Origin: Pelagibacterales bacterium SAG-MED34
GTDB lineage: Bacteria; Pseudomonadota; Alphaproteobacteria; Pelagibacterales; Pelagibacteraceae
Assembly: GCA_014653665.1 (NCBI GenBank)
Contig: JACWEE010000006.1
Location: 1-40,452 of the forward strand
Length of the DNA: 40,452 bases
Direction of reading: 5' to 3'
In this document: positions 17,389-24,931 of the stretch, piece by piece
Position numbering within the stretch: the first letter of the stretch is position 1
Layout: each line of letters starts with the position of its first letter
The notes under the pieces: model-generated
The model's database searches: none
Told to the model about the DNA's origin: nothing
The model's input: only the letters and a program-made list of their open reading frames with translations
Translations under genes and position numbers: made by a program

Positions 17389-18531
17389 TTATTCAAGGTT
17401 TTCAACTATTTTAGGAATATATTTTTTAAAGTTAAAAAAACCTTTGTTACAAAACTTCCATGAATTTTGATCTAATTTTCTATAAAGAAATTCAATATTT
17501 TTTAGTGCGTTTTCATTTATGTAATCTAAATTTTCTCCAACTGTTGGATAAAGGCAGTAACAACTTTCCAAATTTTTAATTTCGTCTATATCAATAATCT
17601 CACAATTAATTGATTTTTCCTCTAACCTTTTCTTTTGTTCCTCAATTAAACTAGTCTTAAAATTCACTACATTTTCACTAAGTTGAATATTTCTATTTTC
17701 ATTTTTATTAACAATAAGTAGAATTTTTTTAAATTTTTGATCTACAAAGTCAGTGATTTCAAATGCTAAGTTATTTTCAAAAACTAGTAAGTTTTTCTCT
17801 TCAATATTTATCGGATTTTCAAAAGTTTTATGAAGAATAGTATAATTTTTATCATTTATCTTCGGTGGAGCATTTTCGTTAAGTTTTATATTTTCAAATC
17901 TATTATTTGTAAATTTTTTAATATTCCATTCACTTGCAAGATAATGTTTTCCTTGAGTTTGAATGCCTGCAACCCAACGCCACCCTAAAGTATTTGATGC
18001 AGTATCACCATCATACAAGTGTTGCATAAAAAATTCTGCACCAAGTTGCCATGGTAATTCTAGTGTAAATATCCAAATGCTTGCAAACCACATCCTCGTA
18101 TGGTTATGCAAATAATTTAAGGTCTTTAATTCATTTACCCATTCATTAAAGCATTCAATTTTAGTTTTACCTTTAATGGCATTTAAATAATTTCCATTAT
18201 CTTTAAATTCCTCTTTTATTCTTTTTAAATCTAATAAATAGTCATCCCATACTCCAGATCGAAGTTCCATCCATCCTTTCCAATAAGTTCTCCATAGAAC
18301 TTCTTGAATAAATTTTTCATTTTTTGAAAAAGAAAATTTATCTAGTGATTTTTTTATCACCTCCTTTTCATTAATTATCCCATGTGTTATATAAGGCGAT
18401 AAGCAAGATGTATTCGATCGTTTATTGGGTCCAAAGTCAAAATTTCTAAGAGTTGAATATTCACCAAGATTATTTTCAACAAAATTTTCTAAATTTCCAA
18501 TAGCCGCAGCTCTTGTAGCTTTTAATTCCAT
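17389..18531 (-). CDS. photolyase/cryptochrome-family protein with the FAD domain first
   Basis: A 380-residue protein. Residues 1-215 match the FAD-binding helical domain of DNA photolyases: SCLSPYITHG (42-51, FAD phosphate loop), EVLWRTYWKGW, NYLHNHTRMWFAS (139-151), QHLYDGDTASNTLGWRWVAG (170-189) and TQGKHY. Ordinary photolyases have an alpha/beta domain of about 130-200 residues before this. Here the protein starts at the FAD domain and argG ends 8 bases upstream, leaving no room for one. Residues 245-375 instead look alpha/beta: LLVFENNLAFEI, KKILLIVNK, a long helix, INCEIIDID, SCYCLYPT, resembling that domain moved to the C-terminus. Function could be DNA repair or light sensing. Confidence 0.85.
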   Translation of the reverse strand: MELKATRAAAIGNLENFVENNLGEYSTLRNFDFGPNKRSNTSCLSPYITHGIINEKEVIKKSLDKFSFSKNEKFIQEVLWRTYWKGWMELRSGVWDDYLLDLKRIKEEFKDNGNYLNAIKGKTKIECFNEWVNELKTLNYLHNHTRMWFASIWIFTLELPWQLGAEFFMQHLYDGDTASNTLGWRWVAGIQTQGKHYLASEWNIKKFTNNRFENIKLNENAPPKINDKNYTILHKTFENPINIEEKNLLVFENNLAFEITDFVDQKFKKILLIVNKNENRNIQLSENVVNFKTSLIEEQKKRLEEKSINCEIIDIDEIKNLESCYCLYPTVGENLDYINENALKNIEFLYRKLDQNSWKFCNKGFFNFKKYIPKIVENLE

Positions 18532-18539
18532 TTTTTTTA

Positions 18540-19724
18540 TTATCTTAATTTTTTCTTATGAAAGTTAATAAATCTTTCAACGTTTGATTTATTGAAAGTT
18601 TTATTTTCCTCGAAAGAGACTTTTTTCATTGAGTAAGCATTACTTGAAGTTTGTCTAGATTGAATTGTAATATTACCTTTATAAAGTTTTAGTTTGACTG
18701 ATCCATTTACTTTATTTCTTTTAAGATCGACTATTTTTTGAAGTTTAAATCTTTCCTTAGAATACCAATAACCATTGTAAACAAGCTCTGCATATCTTGG
18801 CATAACCTCATCTTTTTTATGCATTGTGTCTTTATCTAGAGTTACAGACTCTATTGCTCTGTGTGCCATAAGCAATAATGTTCCTCCCGGAGTTTCGTAG
18901 ACTCCTCTTGATTTTATTCCAATGAATCGATTTTCAACTAAATCTACTCTCCCAATTCCATTTTTGCCGGCTAATTGATTGAGTTTATCCAAAACTTTCG
19001 CTGGAGATAATTTTTTTCCATTCAGACCAACTGGATCTCCGTTCTTGTAATTAATGATTATAAAACTTGCTTTATTTGGGGCTTTTTCAGGGGAAGTTGT
19101 TCTTTGAAATATAAATTCAGGTGCAGAATTTTTTGGATTTTCTAAAACTTTACCCTCTGTTGAGGTATGGAATAAGTTATCATCTATTGAGAACGGTGGT
19201 GCTCCCTTTTTATCCTTAGGGATTGGTATTCCATTCTTTTTTGCATAATTAATGAGATCTGTTCTCGATTTTAATTTCCATATTCTCCATGGAGCAATTA
19301 TTTTAATTTTAGGACCAAAGTAATGATATCCAAGTTCAAATCTTACTTGATCATTTCCTTTTCCTGTTGAACCATGTGAGACAGCATAAGCTTTAAATTT
19401 CTTTGCAACTCTAATTTGATCCTTTGCAATAAGTGGTCTTGCAATTGATGTACCTAACAAATAAACACCTTCATATAGAGCATGACCTCTTATCATTGGG
19501 TAGACATAATCTTTGACAAAAATATTTTTTAGATCTTGGATGATAATTTTTTTTACACCTAATTTTTTTGCATTCTTAATAATTTTTTTTCTATCCATTT
19601 CCTGCCCAACATCTGCTGTGTAGGCTATTACTTCAGCATCATAATTTTCTTGAAGCCATTTAAGAATGATAGACGTATCCAAACCACCTGAATAGGCGAG
19701 TACAATCTTATTTTGTCTTTTCAT
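18540..19724 (-). CDS. argG: argininosuccinate synthase
   Basis: A 394-residue enzyme that condenses citrulline and aspartate using ATP in arginine synthesis. Motifs: LAYSGGLDTSIILKWL (PP-loop), TADVGQ, GTSIARPLIAK, SHGSTGKGNDQVRFE, APWR, and GIGRVDLVENRFIGIKSRGVYETPGGT. Length is normal (about 400). Its ATG directly follows the IalB-like gene's position with no gap to the downstream frame: the ialB-like stop... lies upstream in map order but argG is transcribed after it, so both share one leftward transcript. Confidence 0.96.
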   Translation of the reverse strand: MKRQNKIVLAYSGGLDTSIILKWLQENYDAEVIAYTADVGQEMDRKKIIKNAKKLGVKKIIIQDLKNIFVKDYVYPMIRGHALYEGVYLLGTSIARPLIAKDQIRVAKKFKAYAVSHGSTGKGNDQVRFELGYHYFGPKIKIIAPWRIWKLKSRTDLINYAKKNGIPIPKDKKGAPPFSIDDNLFHTSTEGKVLENPKNSAPEFIFQRTTSPEKAPNKASFIIINYKNGDPVGLNGKKLSPAKVLDKLNQLAGKNGIGRVDLVENRFIGIKSRGVYETPGGTLLLMAHRAIESVTLDKDTMHKKDEVMPRYAELVYNGYWYSKERFKLQKIVDLKRNKVNGSVKLKLYKGNITIQSRQTSSNAYSMKKVSFEENKTFNKSNVERFINFHKKKLR

Positions 19725-20237
19725 TTATGTGCAGCTTTTTTTTGCAGCGTTATAAGCTTTTGTAAATCCCATTAAAGAATAGTCATCAGTTGTTTGAGTG
19801 CCACTTTGTTTATAAGCTGTTATCATTAGCCTTGATGCCTTTTTCATTCTTTTAATTATTTTTTGTTCTGTTTTTCCACTAGAAATCCAAGCAAATTTAT
19901 TTTGAGGTAAATCAAATTCAAATTTAGATTTACCTGATGTAGCTAAAATTGCGTTTTGTGGATTAAAATCGTAACCAGATGTTATGCTCACTTCATCTGT
20001 AATTTTGTCTTCAGGTCTAAATGATACAAATAATCTAGCTTCTCTATTGCTTGCTTTAGGAGATTGTCTAACTGGAACCGAATAAGCAAAACAGATTTTT
20101 CCAGTTTCATTAAAAACTGCAACTGCATTCCAATCTTTGAATGTACCTAATTTTGTTAAATCTTCAGACTGAGCAAAGGTTATTGAAAATACAGATAATA
20201 TTAGTGTTTTTACAATTATTTTTTTAATTATGGACAT
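19725..20237 (-). CDS. invasion-associated locus B (IalB) family exported protein
   Basis: A 170-residue protein with a signal peptide (residues 1-24, IIVKTLILSVFSITFAQS). The mature part has the IalB pattern: FKDWNAVAVFNETGKICFAYSVPV, REARLFVSFRP, and a C-terminal Cys in AAKKSCT that may pair with the Cys of KICFAY. The family is common in alphaproteobacteria, including free-living ones; its molecular role is unclear and the name does not imply pathogenicity. It overlaps the aldo/keto reductase stop by 10 bases and ends exactly where argG starts. Confidence 0.85.
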   Translation of the reverse strand: MSIIKKIIVKTLILSVFSITFAQSEDLTKLGTFKDWNAVAVFNETGKICFAYSVPVRQSPKASNREARLFVSFRPEDKITDEVSITSGYDFNPQNAILATSGKSKFEFDLPQNKFAWISSGKTEQKIIKRMKKASRLMITAYKQSGTQTTDDYSLMGFTKAYNAAKKSCT

Positions 20238-21262
20238 GGATTAGGATATTTTTTTTGTACATTATTTATTTCTTTTATTGCTTCACTATCAAGGTTCACT
20301 TTTACACTTTCTACGTTAGTTTTCAACTGCTCCATAGTTGTTGCTCCAATAATTACACTTGTCATAAAGTCTTGTACTTCACAGAATTTAATGGACATCT
20401 GGCTCATATCTAAATCAAATTTTTGACTAATTTTGTAATATTCCTCAACTGCCTCAGATGTATTTGGTTTTCTATACCTTGTCCAAAAATCAAAATCTCT
20501 TTCCATTCTTGATCCTTTTGGAAATTGTTTATTTCTATATTTGCCTGTTAAATAACCACTGGCCAAAGGTGAATAAGACAAACACCCTATATTTTCTCTA
20601 ATAGATACTTCTGCTAAACCAACTTCATAAGACCGATTTAATAAACTGTATGGATTTTGAATTGACATCATTCTTGGTAGATCTTTATCTTTAGCAAGTT
20701 GAAGATAATTCATAACTCCCCATGGGGTTTCATTTGACAAACCTACATACCTAATTTTGCCTTCCTCAATAAATTTTTTTAAATTTTCCAAAACATCTTC
20801 AAATTTATTCCAGTCATTTTCTTTGTGTTCATAGCCCAATCTTCCAAAGTTATTTACGTTTCTTTCAGGCCAATGTAATTGATAAAGATCAATATAATCA
20901 GTTTTTAATCTCTTTAGACTTCCATGAAGAGCATTCTCTAAGTTTTTGCCAGTAAAACTATTTTCTCCATTTCTCATATATTTTCTACTAGGACCGCCTA
21001 CTTTGGACGCTAGTATTACGTCTTTTCTTTTTTTTGTTTTTTCAAACCAATCCCCAATAATAGTTTCAGTATAGCCATATGTTTCTGCTTTTGGAGGCAC
21101 GGCATACAACTCAGCTGTATCCCAAAAATTCACTCCATTATCTAAAGAGTAATCCATTTGTTCAAATGCCTCATTTTGGGTATTTTGTTCACCCCAAGTC
21201 ATTGTCCCAAGACAGATTGTGCTCACATTTAGGTCTGTATTTCCTAGTTTTTTATAATTCAT
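20228..21262 (-). CDS. aldo/keto reductase (Tas-like)
   Basis: A 344-residue NADP(H)-dependent TIM-barrel oxidoreductase. The catalytic tetrad is visible: Asp48 and Tyr53 (NFWDTAELYAV), Lys87 (ILASKVGG) and His130 (DLYQLHWPER). The length and the PERNVNNFG loop after the catalytic His match the Tas branch. The substrate cannot be predicted. It is the first gene of the leftward run into the IalB-like gene and argG, and diverges from the Bax-inhibitor gene across 71 bases. Confidence 0.93.
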   Translation of the reverse strand: MNYKKLGNTDLNVSTICLGTMTWGEQNTQNEAFEQMDYSLDNGVNFWDTAELYAVPPKAETYGYTETIIGDWFEKTKKRKDVILASKVGGPSRKYMRNGENSFTGKNLENALHGSLKRLKTDYIDLYQLHWPERNVNNFGRLGYEHKENDWNKFEDVLENLKKFIEEGKIRYVGLSNETPWGVMNYLQLAKDKDLPRMMSIQNPYSLLNRSYEVGLAEVSIRENIGCLSYSPLASGYLTGKYRNKQFPKGSRMERDFDFWTRYRKPNTSEAVEEYYKISQKFDLDMSQMSIKFCEVQDFMTSVIIGATTMEQLKTNVESVKVNLDSEAIKEINNVQKKYPNPCP

Positions 21263-21298
21263 AATTTATGTAGTATTTGTTACATTTATTTTGACGAC

Positions 21299-21327
21299 TT
21301 GAAAATCCTAAAAAAAAATCTTATATA
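21299..21327 (+). promoter_or_regulatory. candidate promoter of the Bax-inhibitor family gene
   Basis: TTGAAA (21299-21304) and TATATA (21322-21327) are separated by 17 bases. The ATG at 21334 would then coincide with the expected start of transcription, and no Shine-Dalgarno is seen, so the mRNA may be leaderless. AT-rich background makes chance matches likely. Confidence 0.4.
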
Positions 21328-21333
21328 AATAAT

Positions 21334-22092
21334 ATGGAATTCAATAAAGATAATATTTTAAACAAAGCAACAGCAGCTAAACAAACTGCTGTTATGGACG
21401 AAGGTTTAAGAGCCTACATGCTTAAAGTATATAACTATATGGCAACTGGTGTTTTGCTTACTGGAATAATAGCACTTTTATCATTTAAAATGTCTGTTGT
21501 AACAGATCCAAACGGAGCGATTGTTGGATTAACAGAATTTGGGAATGCAATTTATTTATCAGGTTTAAAATGGATTGTAATGTTAGCCCCATTAGGAATT
21601 GTGTTTTACATGAGTTTTGGAATTAATAAAATGAGTGCTTCAAGAGCTCAAACAACTTTTTGGGTATTTGCTGCATTAATGGGATTATCTCTTTCATCAA
21701 TATTACTAATTTACACAGGTTTAAGTGTGACAAGAGTATTCTTCATTTCTTCAGCAACATTTGGTGCAATGAGTATCTATGGTTACACAACAAAAAGAGA
21801 TTTAACTAAGATGGGATCTTTTTTAATGATGGGTTTGATAGGAATTATTATTGCATCAGTAGTTAATATATTCTTAAAATCCTCAATGATGTATTTTGCA
21901 ATATCAATAATTGGGGTTCTAGTATTTGTTGGTTTAACTGCATACGATACACAAAAAATCAAAAACATGTATGCTGCATCTGACAGCGGTGAATTAATGG
22001 GTAAAAAAGCTGTTATGGGTGCTTTAACTTTATACTTAGATTTTATAAATTTATTTATAATGCTTTTAAGATTATTTGGTCAAAGACGATAA
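21334..22092 (+). CDS. Bax inhibitor-1 / YccA family membrane protein
   Basis: A 252-residue protein with about seven membrane segments. It has the family's opening (GLRAYMLKVYNYMATGVLLTGIIALLSF), the middle TFWVFAALMGLSLSSI, and the signature TAYDTQKIKNMY with ALTLYLDFINLFIMLLRLFGQRR at the end. Relatives include a pH-dependent Ca2+ leak channel and E. coli YccA, which protects SecY from FtsH; the role here is not known. It ends 3 bases from the convergent DUF2794 gene. Confidence 0.92.
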   Translation: MEFNKDNILNKATAAKQTAVMDEGLRAYMLKVYNYMATGVLLTGIIALLSFKMSVVTDPNGAIVGLTEFGNAIYLSGLKWIVMLAPLGIVFYMSFGINKMSASRAQTTFWVFAALMGLSLSSILLIYTGLSVTRVFFISSATFGAMSIYGYTTKRDLTKMGSFLMMGLIGIIIASVVNIFLKSSMMYFAISIIGVLVFVGLTAYDTQKIKNMYAASDSGELMGKKAVMGALTLYLDFINLFIMLLRLFGQRR

Positions 22093-22095
22093 AAT

Positions 22096-22434
22096 CTAAA
22101 TTTTTTTCCAATCAACTTTATTCAAGAGTATCTTTAGATCATAGGAATTTTTTAGTATCTTGCCATTAGTATCTGTAATTAAATATTTTAGATTTTTGTT
22201 TGAAGGCTTAAAGTTTTTACAAATTTTATATATAGCATTTTCAGCAGCATTTTTAAAAACACTGAAACTTACTTGTTTACCAGAAATCGATAAGCCATAA
22301 TCTTTCCAGTTACCTGAAGAAACCATTTTTGCATAAAGATCTAAAATAATTTTTAACTCAGTTCTCTCAAAAAAAAGTTTTTTACCCTCATCTTTATTTG
22401 TATTATTTACTACTAATCTTAAATTTCTATTCAT
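22096..22434 (-). CDS. DUF2794 family protein
   Basis: A 112-residue protein. The pattern FFERTELKIILDLYAKMVSSGNWKDYGLSI, VSFSVFKNAAENAIYKICK and NGKILKNSYDLKILLNKVDWKKI matches the alphaproteobacterial DUF2794 family. Function unknown; no membrane segment or catalytic motif is visible. It overlaps the end of yciB by 8 bases and is probably cotranscribed with it. Confidence 0.88.
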   Translation of the reverse strand: MNRNLRLVVNNTNKDEGKKLFFERTELKIILDLYAKMVSSGNWKDYGLSISGKQVSFSVFKNAAENAIYKICKNFKPSNKNLKYLITDTNGKILKNSYDLKILLNKVDWKKI

Positions 22435-22978
22435 TTAGTTTATATTTGTTTATTAAACCAATTTGAAAAGCAGTAAAAATAAAGGTTATTGGCAACATTC
22501 CCCAAACTTTAAAGTTTACCCAAAACTCTTCCGTTTGAGTTCTCCAAATTATTTCATTCAAAATTGCTAGAGCAAAAAAGAAATACATCCATCTCTTATT
22601 TAAAATTTCCCAACCCTCGTCACTTAAGGGCATAGATTTTCCAAGTAATTTCTTTAAAACTGGCTCGTTTGTGAAGTATTTGCCAAACATTAATGCCAGA
22701 CCAAATAAAATATTTATGATTGTGGGCTTCATGTAAATAAATATAGGATCATCAAAATAAATGGTTAGACCACCAAATAGTGTTATCAATACTCCACTAA
22801 TTAGTGGAACTTTTGGAATTTTTTTCTCGATAACCCAAACAACTAATACAGCAATAATTGTTGCAACTATAAGTGGAGGAATTGCAATAATTAAATTTTT
22901 ATCATTGTTATAATAAAAATAAAAAAATATTATCAAAGGCCCTAAATCAGTTACAAATTTTAAAATAGATTTATTCAC
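22427..22978 (-). CDS. yciB: inner membrane-spanning protein YciB (intracellular septation protein A family)
   Basis: A 183-residue protein with about five membrane segments. The start LKFVTDLGPLIIFFYFYY, the middle KKIPKVPLISGVLITLFGGLTIYFDDPIFIYMKPTIIN and the end WRTQTEEFWVNFKVWGMLPITFIFTAFQ are characteristic. The frame is open to 23083, but I start at the GTG at 22978 (VNKSILKFV), which gives the family length and avoids overlap with the divergent hspQ. The family is linked to cell-envelope integrity and septation. Confidence 0.9.
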   Translation of the reverse strand: MNKSILKFVTDLGPLIIFFYFYYNNDKNLIIAIPPLIVATIIAVLVVWVIEKKIPKVPLISGVLITLFGGLTIYFDDPIFIYMKPTIINILFGLALMFGKYFTNEPVLKKLLGKSMPLSDEGWEILNKRWMYFFFALAILNEIIWRTQTEEFWVNFKVWGMLPITFIFTAFQIGLINKYKLNE

Positions 22979-23055
22979 TGCTACATAATAGCAGAATAAT
23001 AAAACATTCACATTTTTTTTATTGATTTTTAATTCTAAATATCCATATTTAATAT

Positions 23056-23376
23056 GTGAGTATTCAAAAAGGTAAATTTTCAATCGGTGATGTAGTAAAA
23101 CACAAGCACTTTGACTTCAGAGGTGTAATATATGATGTCGACTTTGAATTTAATAATTCTGAGGAGTGGTATCAATCAATACCAAAAAATGTGAGACCAA
23201 GAAAAGATCAACCATTTTATCATTTATTAGCTGAAAATGATGAAATCACATATGAAGCATATGTTTCTGAACAAAATTTATTGGTGGACGACTCTAATGA
23301 GCCGATTAAGCACCCTCTAATTAACGAAATATTTTCAGGCAAAAAGGGTTCAGGCTATTTTAAGCCTTCTAATTAA
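23056..23376 (+). CDS. hspQ: heat shock protein HspQ (hemimethylated DNA-binding family)
   Basis: A 106-residue YccV-like domain protein. Motifs are KFSIGDVVKHKHFDFRGVIYDVDFEF, PRKDQPFYHLLAE and YEAYVSEQNLLVDDS. In E. coli HspQ is a Lon specificity factor, and a relative binds hemimethylated oriC DNA. The start is GTG at 23056 (VSIQKGKFSIG); the ATG two bases earlier is out of frame and meets a stop at once. It ends one base before the convergent 31-residue ORF. Confidence 0.92.
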   Translation: MSIQKGKFSIGDVVKHKHFDFRGVIYDVDFEFNNSEEWYQSIPKNVRPRKDQPFYHLLAENDEITYEAYVSEQNLLVDDSNEPIKHPLINEIFSGKKGSGYFKPSN

Positions 23377-23377
23377 G

Positions 23378-23473
23378 CTAATTTACATTATTTAAACACA
23401 TTTCGTGCAAACCTTCGTCATAGATTATGTCTAAAATAATATTATATTTTGACCAAGGATGCTTTAATCCCAT
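23378..23473 (-). CDS. 31-residue ORF convergent with hspQ
   Basis: ATG at 23473-23471, TAG at 23380-23378. It begins MGLKHPWSKYNIILDII and ends YDEGLHEMCLNNVN. The composition is balanced and protein-like, not low-complexity. A strong Shine-Dalgarno (GAGGGAG, on the minus strand around 23489-23483) sits about 9 bases before the ATG, unusual in this window where most genes lack one. The stop is one base from the hspQ stop, the same packing as other convergent pairs here. Function unknown; I recognise no family. Confidence 0.6.
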   Translation of the reverse strand: MGLKHPWSKYNIILDIIYDEGLHEMCLNNVN

Positions 23474-23503
23474 TTATTTTATCTCCCTCAGTGTTCTTGG
23501 TCA
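23450..23503. promoter_or_regulatory. inverted repeat enclosing the start of the 31-residue ORF
   Basis: TGACCAAG (23450-23457) and CTTGGTCA (23496-23503) form a perfect 8-bp inverted repeat with a 38-base loop. On the minus-strand mRNA the 5' arm lies before the Shine-Dalgarno and the 3' arm is codons 7-9 of the small ORF, so the ribosome-binding site and ATG fall in the loop. This could control translation. It could also be coincidence. Confidence 0.4.
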
Positions 23504-23559
23504 GAATAACCCACCAGAAAAATTTTCATAATTTAAATTTGTGTTATAGATAAAAGAAA

Positions 23560-24267
23560 ATGTTTAAGTATTTAAAACCAAACAATTTATTAAAAATAAT
23601 AAATAAAACACAAAAGTTTGTATTTATTATTTTTTTAGTAATTATAAGCATTGGTCTTGTTGAGGCATTAATACTTTCTCCTGAAGACTATAAACAAAGC
23701 GACTCAGTGAGAATTATGTATGTACATGTTCCAGCGGCCTGGATTTCTCTTGGAATTTTTTCTTTAATTGCAGTTTTGTCGTTTGGTATTTTAGTTTTTA
23801 AAAATAAGAATCTTTCTTTGATAACAAAAAGCTTAGCACCATCTGGTTTTGTCTTTAATGTTATTGCTTTGGTCACAGGGTCCATTTGGGGTAAACCTAC
23901 TTGGGGAACGTGGTGGGCATGGGATGCCAGAATAACATCAATGTTATTACTTGCTTTTTTCTATTTGATGTTTCTTATAAGTTGGAGGGTAACTGACAAT
24001 GAGGAAAAAGCTGTAAAGATTAGTTCGTACATAGCAATAATAGGTTTAATAAATGTCCCAATAATCAAATTTTCTGTTGAATGGTGGTCAACATTGCACC
24101 AACCCTCTTCGGTAAATATTTTTACAGAAACTTCTATTCATACATCCATGTTGTTACCTTTAGGTATAATGACTGCGGCATTTGCACTTTTTTCGCTTTT
24201 GATATTTTTGATGAAATATAATACAGAACTGATAAAAATAAAAAACAAAGGATTAGATAGATTATGA
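23560..24267 (+). CDS. ccmC: haem exporter protein CcmC
   Basis: A 235-residue membrane protein with six hydrophobic segments. The tryptophan-rich haem-handling WWD motif is WGKPTWGTWWAWDARITS, flanked by conserved His in MYVHVPAAW and in WWSTLHQPSS. CcmC presents haem to CcmE in system I cytochrome c maturation. A possible extended -10 (TGTTATAGA, 23542-23550) lies just upstream, leaving a leader of a few bases at most. It is the first gene of the ccm run and overlaps ccmD by 4 bases. Confidence 0.94.
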   Translation: MFKYLKPNNLLKIINKTQKFVFIIFLVIISIGLVEALILSPEDYKQSDSVRIMYVHVPAAWISLGIFSLIAVLSFGILVFKNKNLSLITKSLAPSGFVFNVIALVTGSIWGKPTWGTWWAWDARITSMLLLAFFYLMFLISWRVTDNEEKAVKISSYIAIIGLINVPIIKFSVEWWSTLHQPSSVNIFTETSIHTSMLLPLGIMTAAFALFSLLIFLMKYNTELIKIKNKGLDRL

Positions 24268-24497
24268 TTAATGAAGTTTTATACATGAATGGATATGGTC
24301 TCTATGTATGGTCTTCTTTTGCATTTACTCTTTCTTGTTTTTGTATTTTATATTCAGTAATCAAACTTCAATTAGTTAAAGAGCAAAAGAAATTTAGGGC
24401 TCGTTTTGAAAGTTTAGAGACTGATAAAATTGAAATAGCAAAAAAACAAGAAACATATAAAGAAATACTAGCTACTTCATCTGCATCAAAAATTTAA
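24264..24497 (+). CDS. ccmD: haem exporter protein CcmD
   Basis: A 77-residue protein with a single membrane segment in the pattern [24 protein letters not shown], typical of CcmD, followed by a charged cytoplasmic tail. CcmD helps release holo-CcmE from the CcmABC complex. The ATG at 24264 forms an ATGA overlap with ccmC; a second ATG at 24285 would start at the conserved MNGYGLYVW block and is also possible. The tail is a little longer than usual. Confidence 0.85.
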   Translation: MINEVLYMNGYGLYVWSSFAFTLSCFCILYSVIKLQLVKEQKKFRARFESLETDKIEIAKKQETYKEILATSSASKI

Positions 24498-24508
24498 TTT
24501 TTATTTTC

Positions 24509-24931
24509 ATGTATGGTAAAAAAGTTAAACTAAGAGCCATCTTTATATTATCTATATTCTTTTCAGCAGTCTTAATTGTTTTTTTAGTTTTTAAATCCCT
24601 TGAGGAAAACGTTGTTTATTTTAAATCACCTACAGAAATAAAAAATTTAACAGAGTTAACACCAAAAAAAATAAGAGTTGGAGGAATGGTTAAAGAAAAA
24701 TCAATTAATGTAAATCAGTCAGAAGTAAACTTTGTTATAACTGACTTTAAAAATGAATTAATTGTTAATTATAGTGGTTCCGTTCCAAATTTATTTGAAG
24801 AGGGAAAAGGAGTTGTGGCTGAAGGTTTTTTAAAAGATCGTAATTTTTTAACTGCGGTTAAAATATTAGCAAAACATGATGAAAATTATATGCCACCTGA
24901 GGTGGAAGAGGCATTAAAAGAGAGTAATTAA
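24509..24931 (+). CDS. ccmE: cytochrome c-type biogenesis haem chaperone CcmE
   Basis: A 140-residue protein with one N-terminal membrane anchor (about residues 9-28) and an OB-fold periplasmic domain. The haem-attachment motif is HDENYMPP with His123 forming the covalent bond and Tyr127 as axial ligand, as in E. coli His130 and Tyr134. [11 protein letters not shown] and [15 protein letters not shown]-like strands are family features. Its TAA overlaps the ccmF ATG (TAATG). Confidence 0.94.
   Translation: MYGKKVKLRAIFILSIFFSAVLIVFLVFKSLEENVVYFKSPTEIKNLTELTPKKIRVGGMVKEKSINVNQSEVNFVITDFKNELIVNYSGSVPNLFEEGKGVVAEGFLKDRNFLTAVKILAKHDENYMPPEVEEALKESN

Noticed and set aside
22979-23083. N-terminal extension of yciB up to 23083
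   Set aside because: The extension overlaps divergent hspQ and precedes the family's normal start; GTG at 22978 gives the standard length.
23377-23559. Riboswitch or structured non-coding RNA in front of ccmC
   Set aside because: I could not match it to SAM-V, glycine, 6S or SRP RNA, and the region holds a plausible small ORF on the other strand that explains it better.
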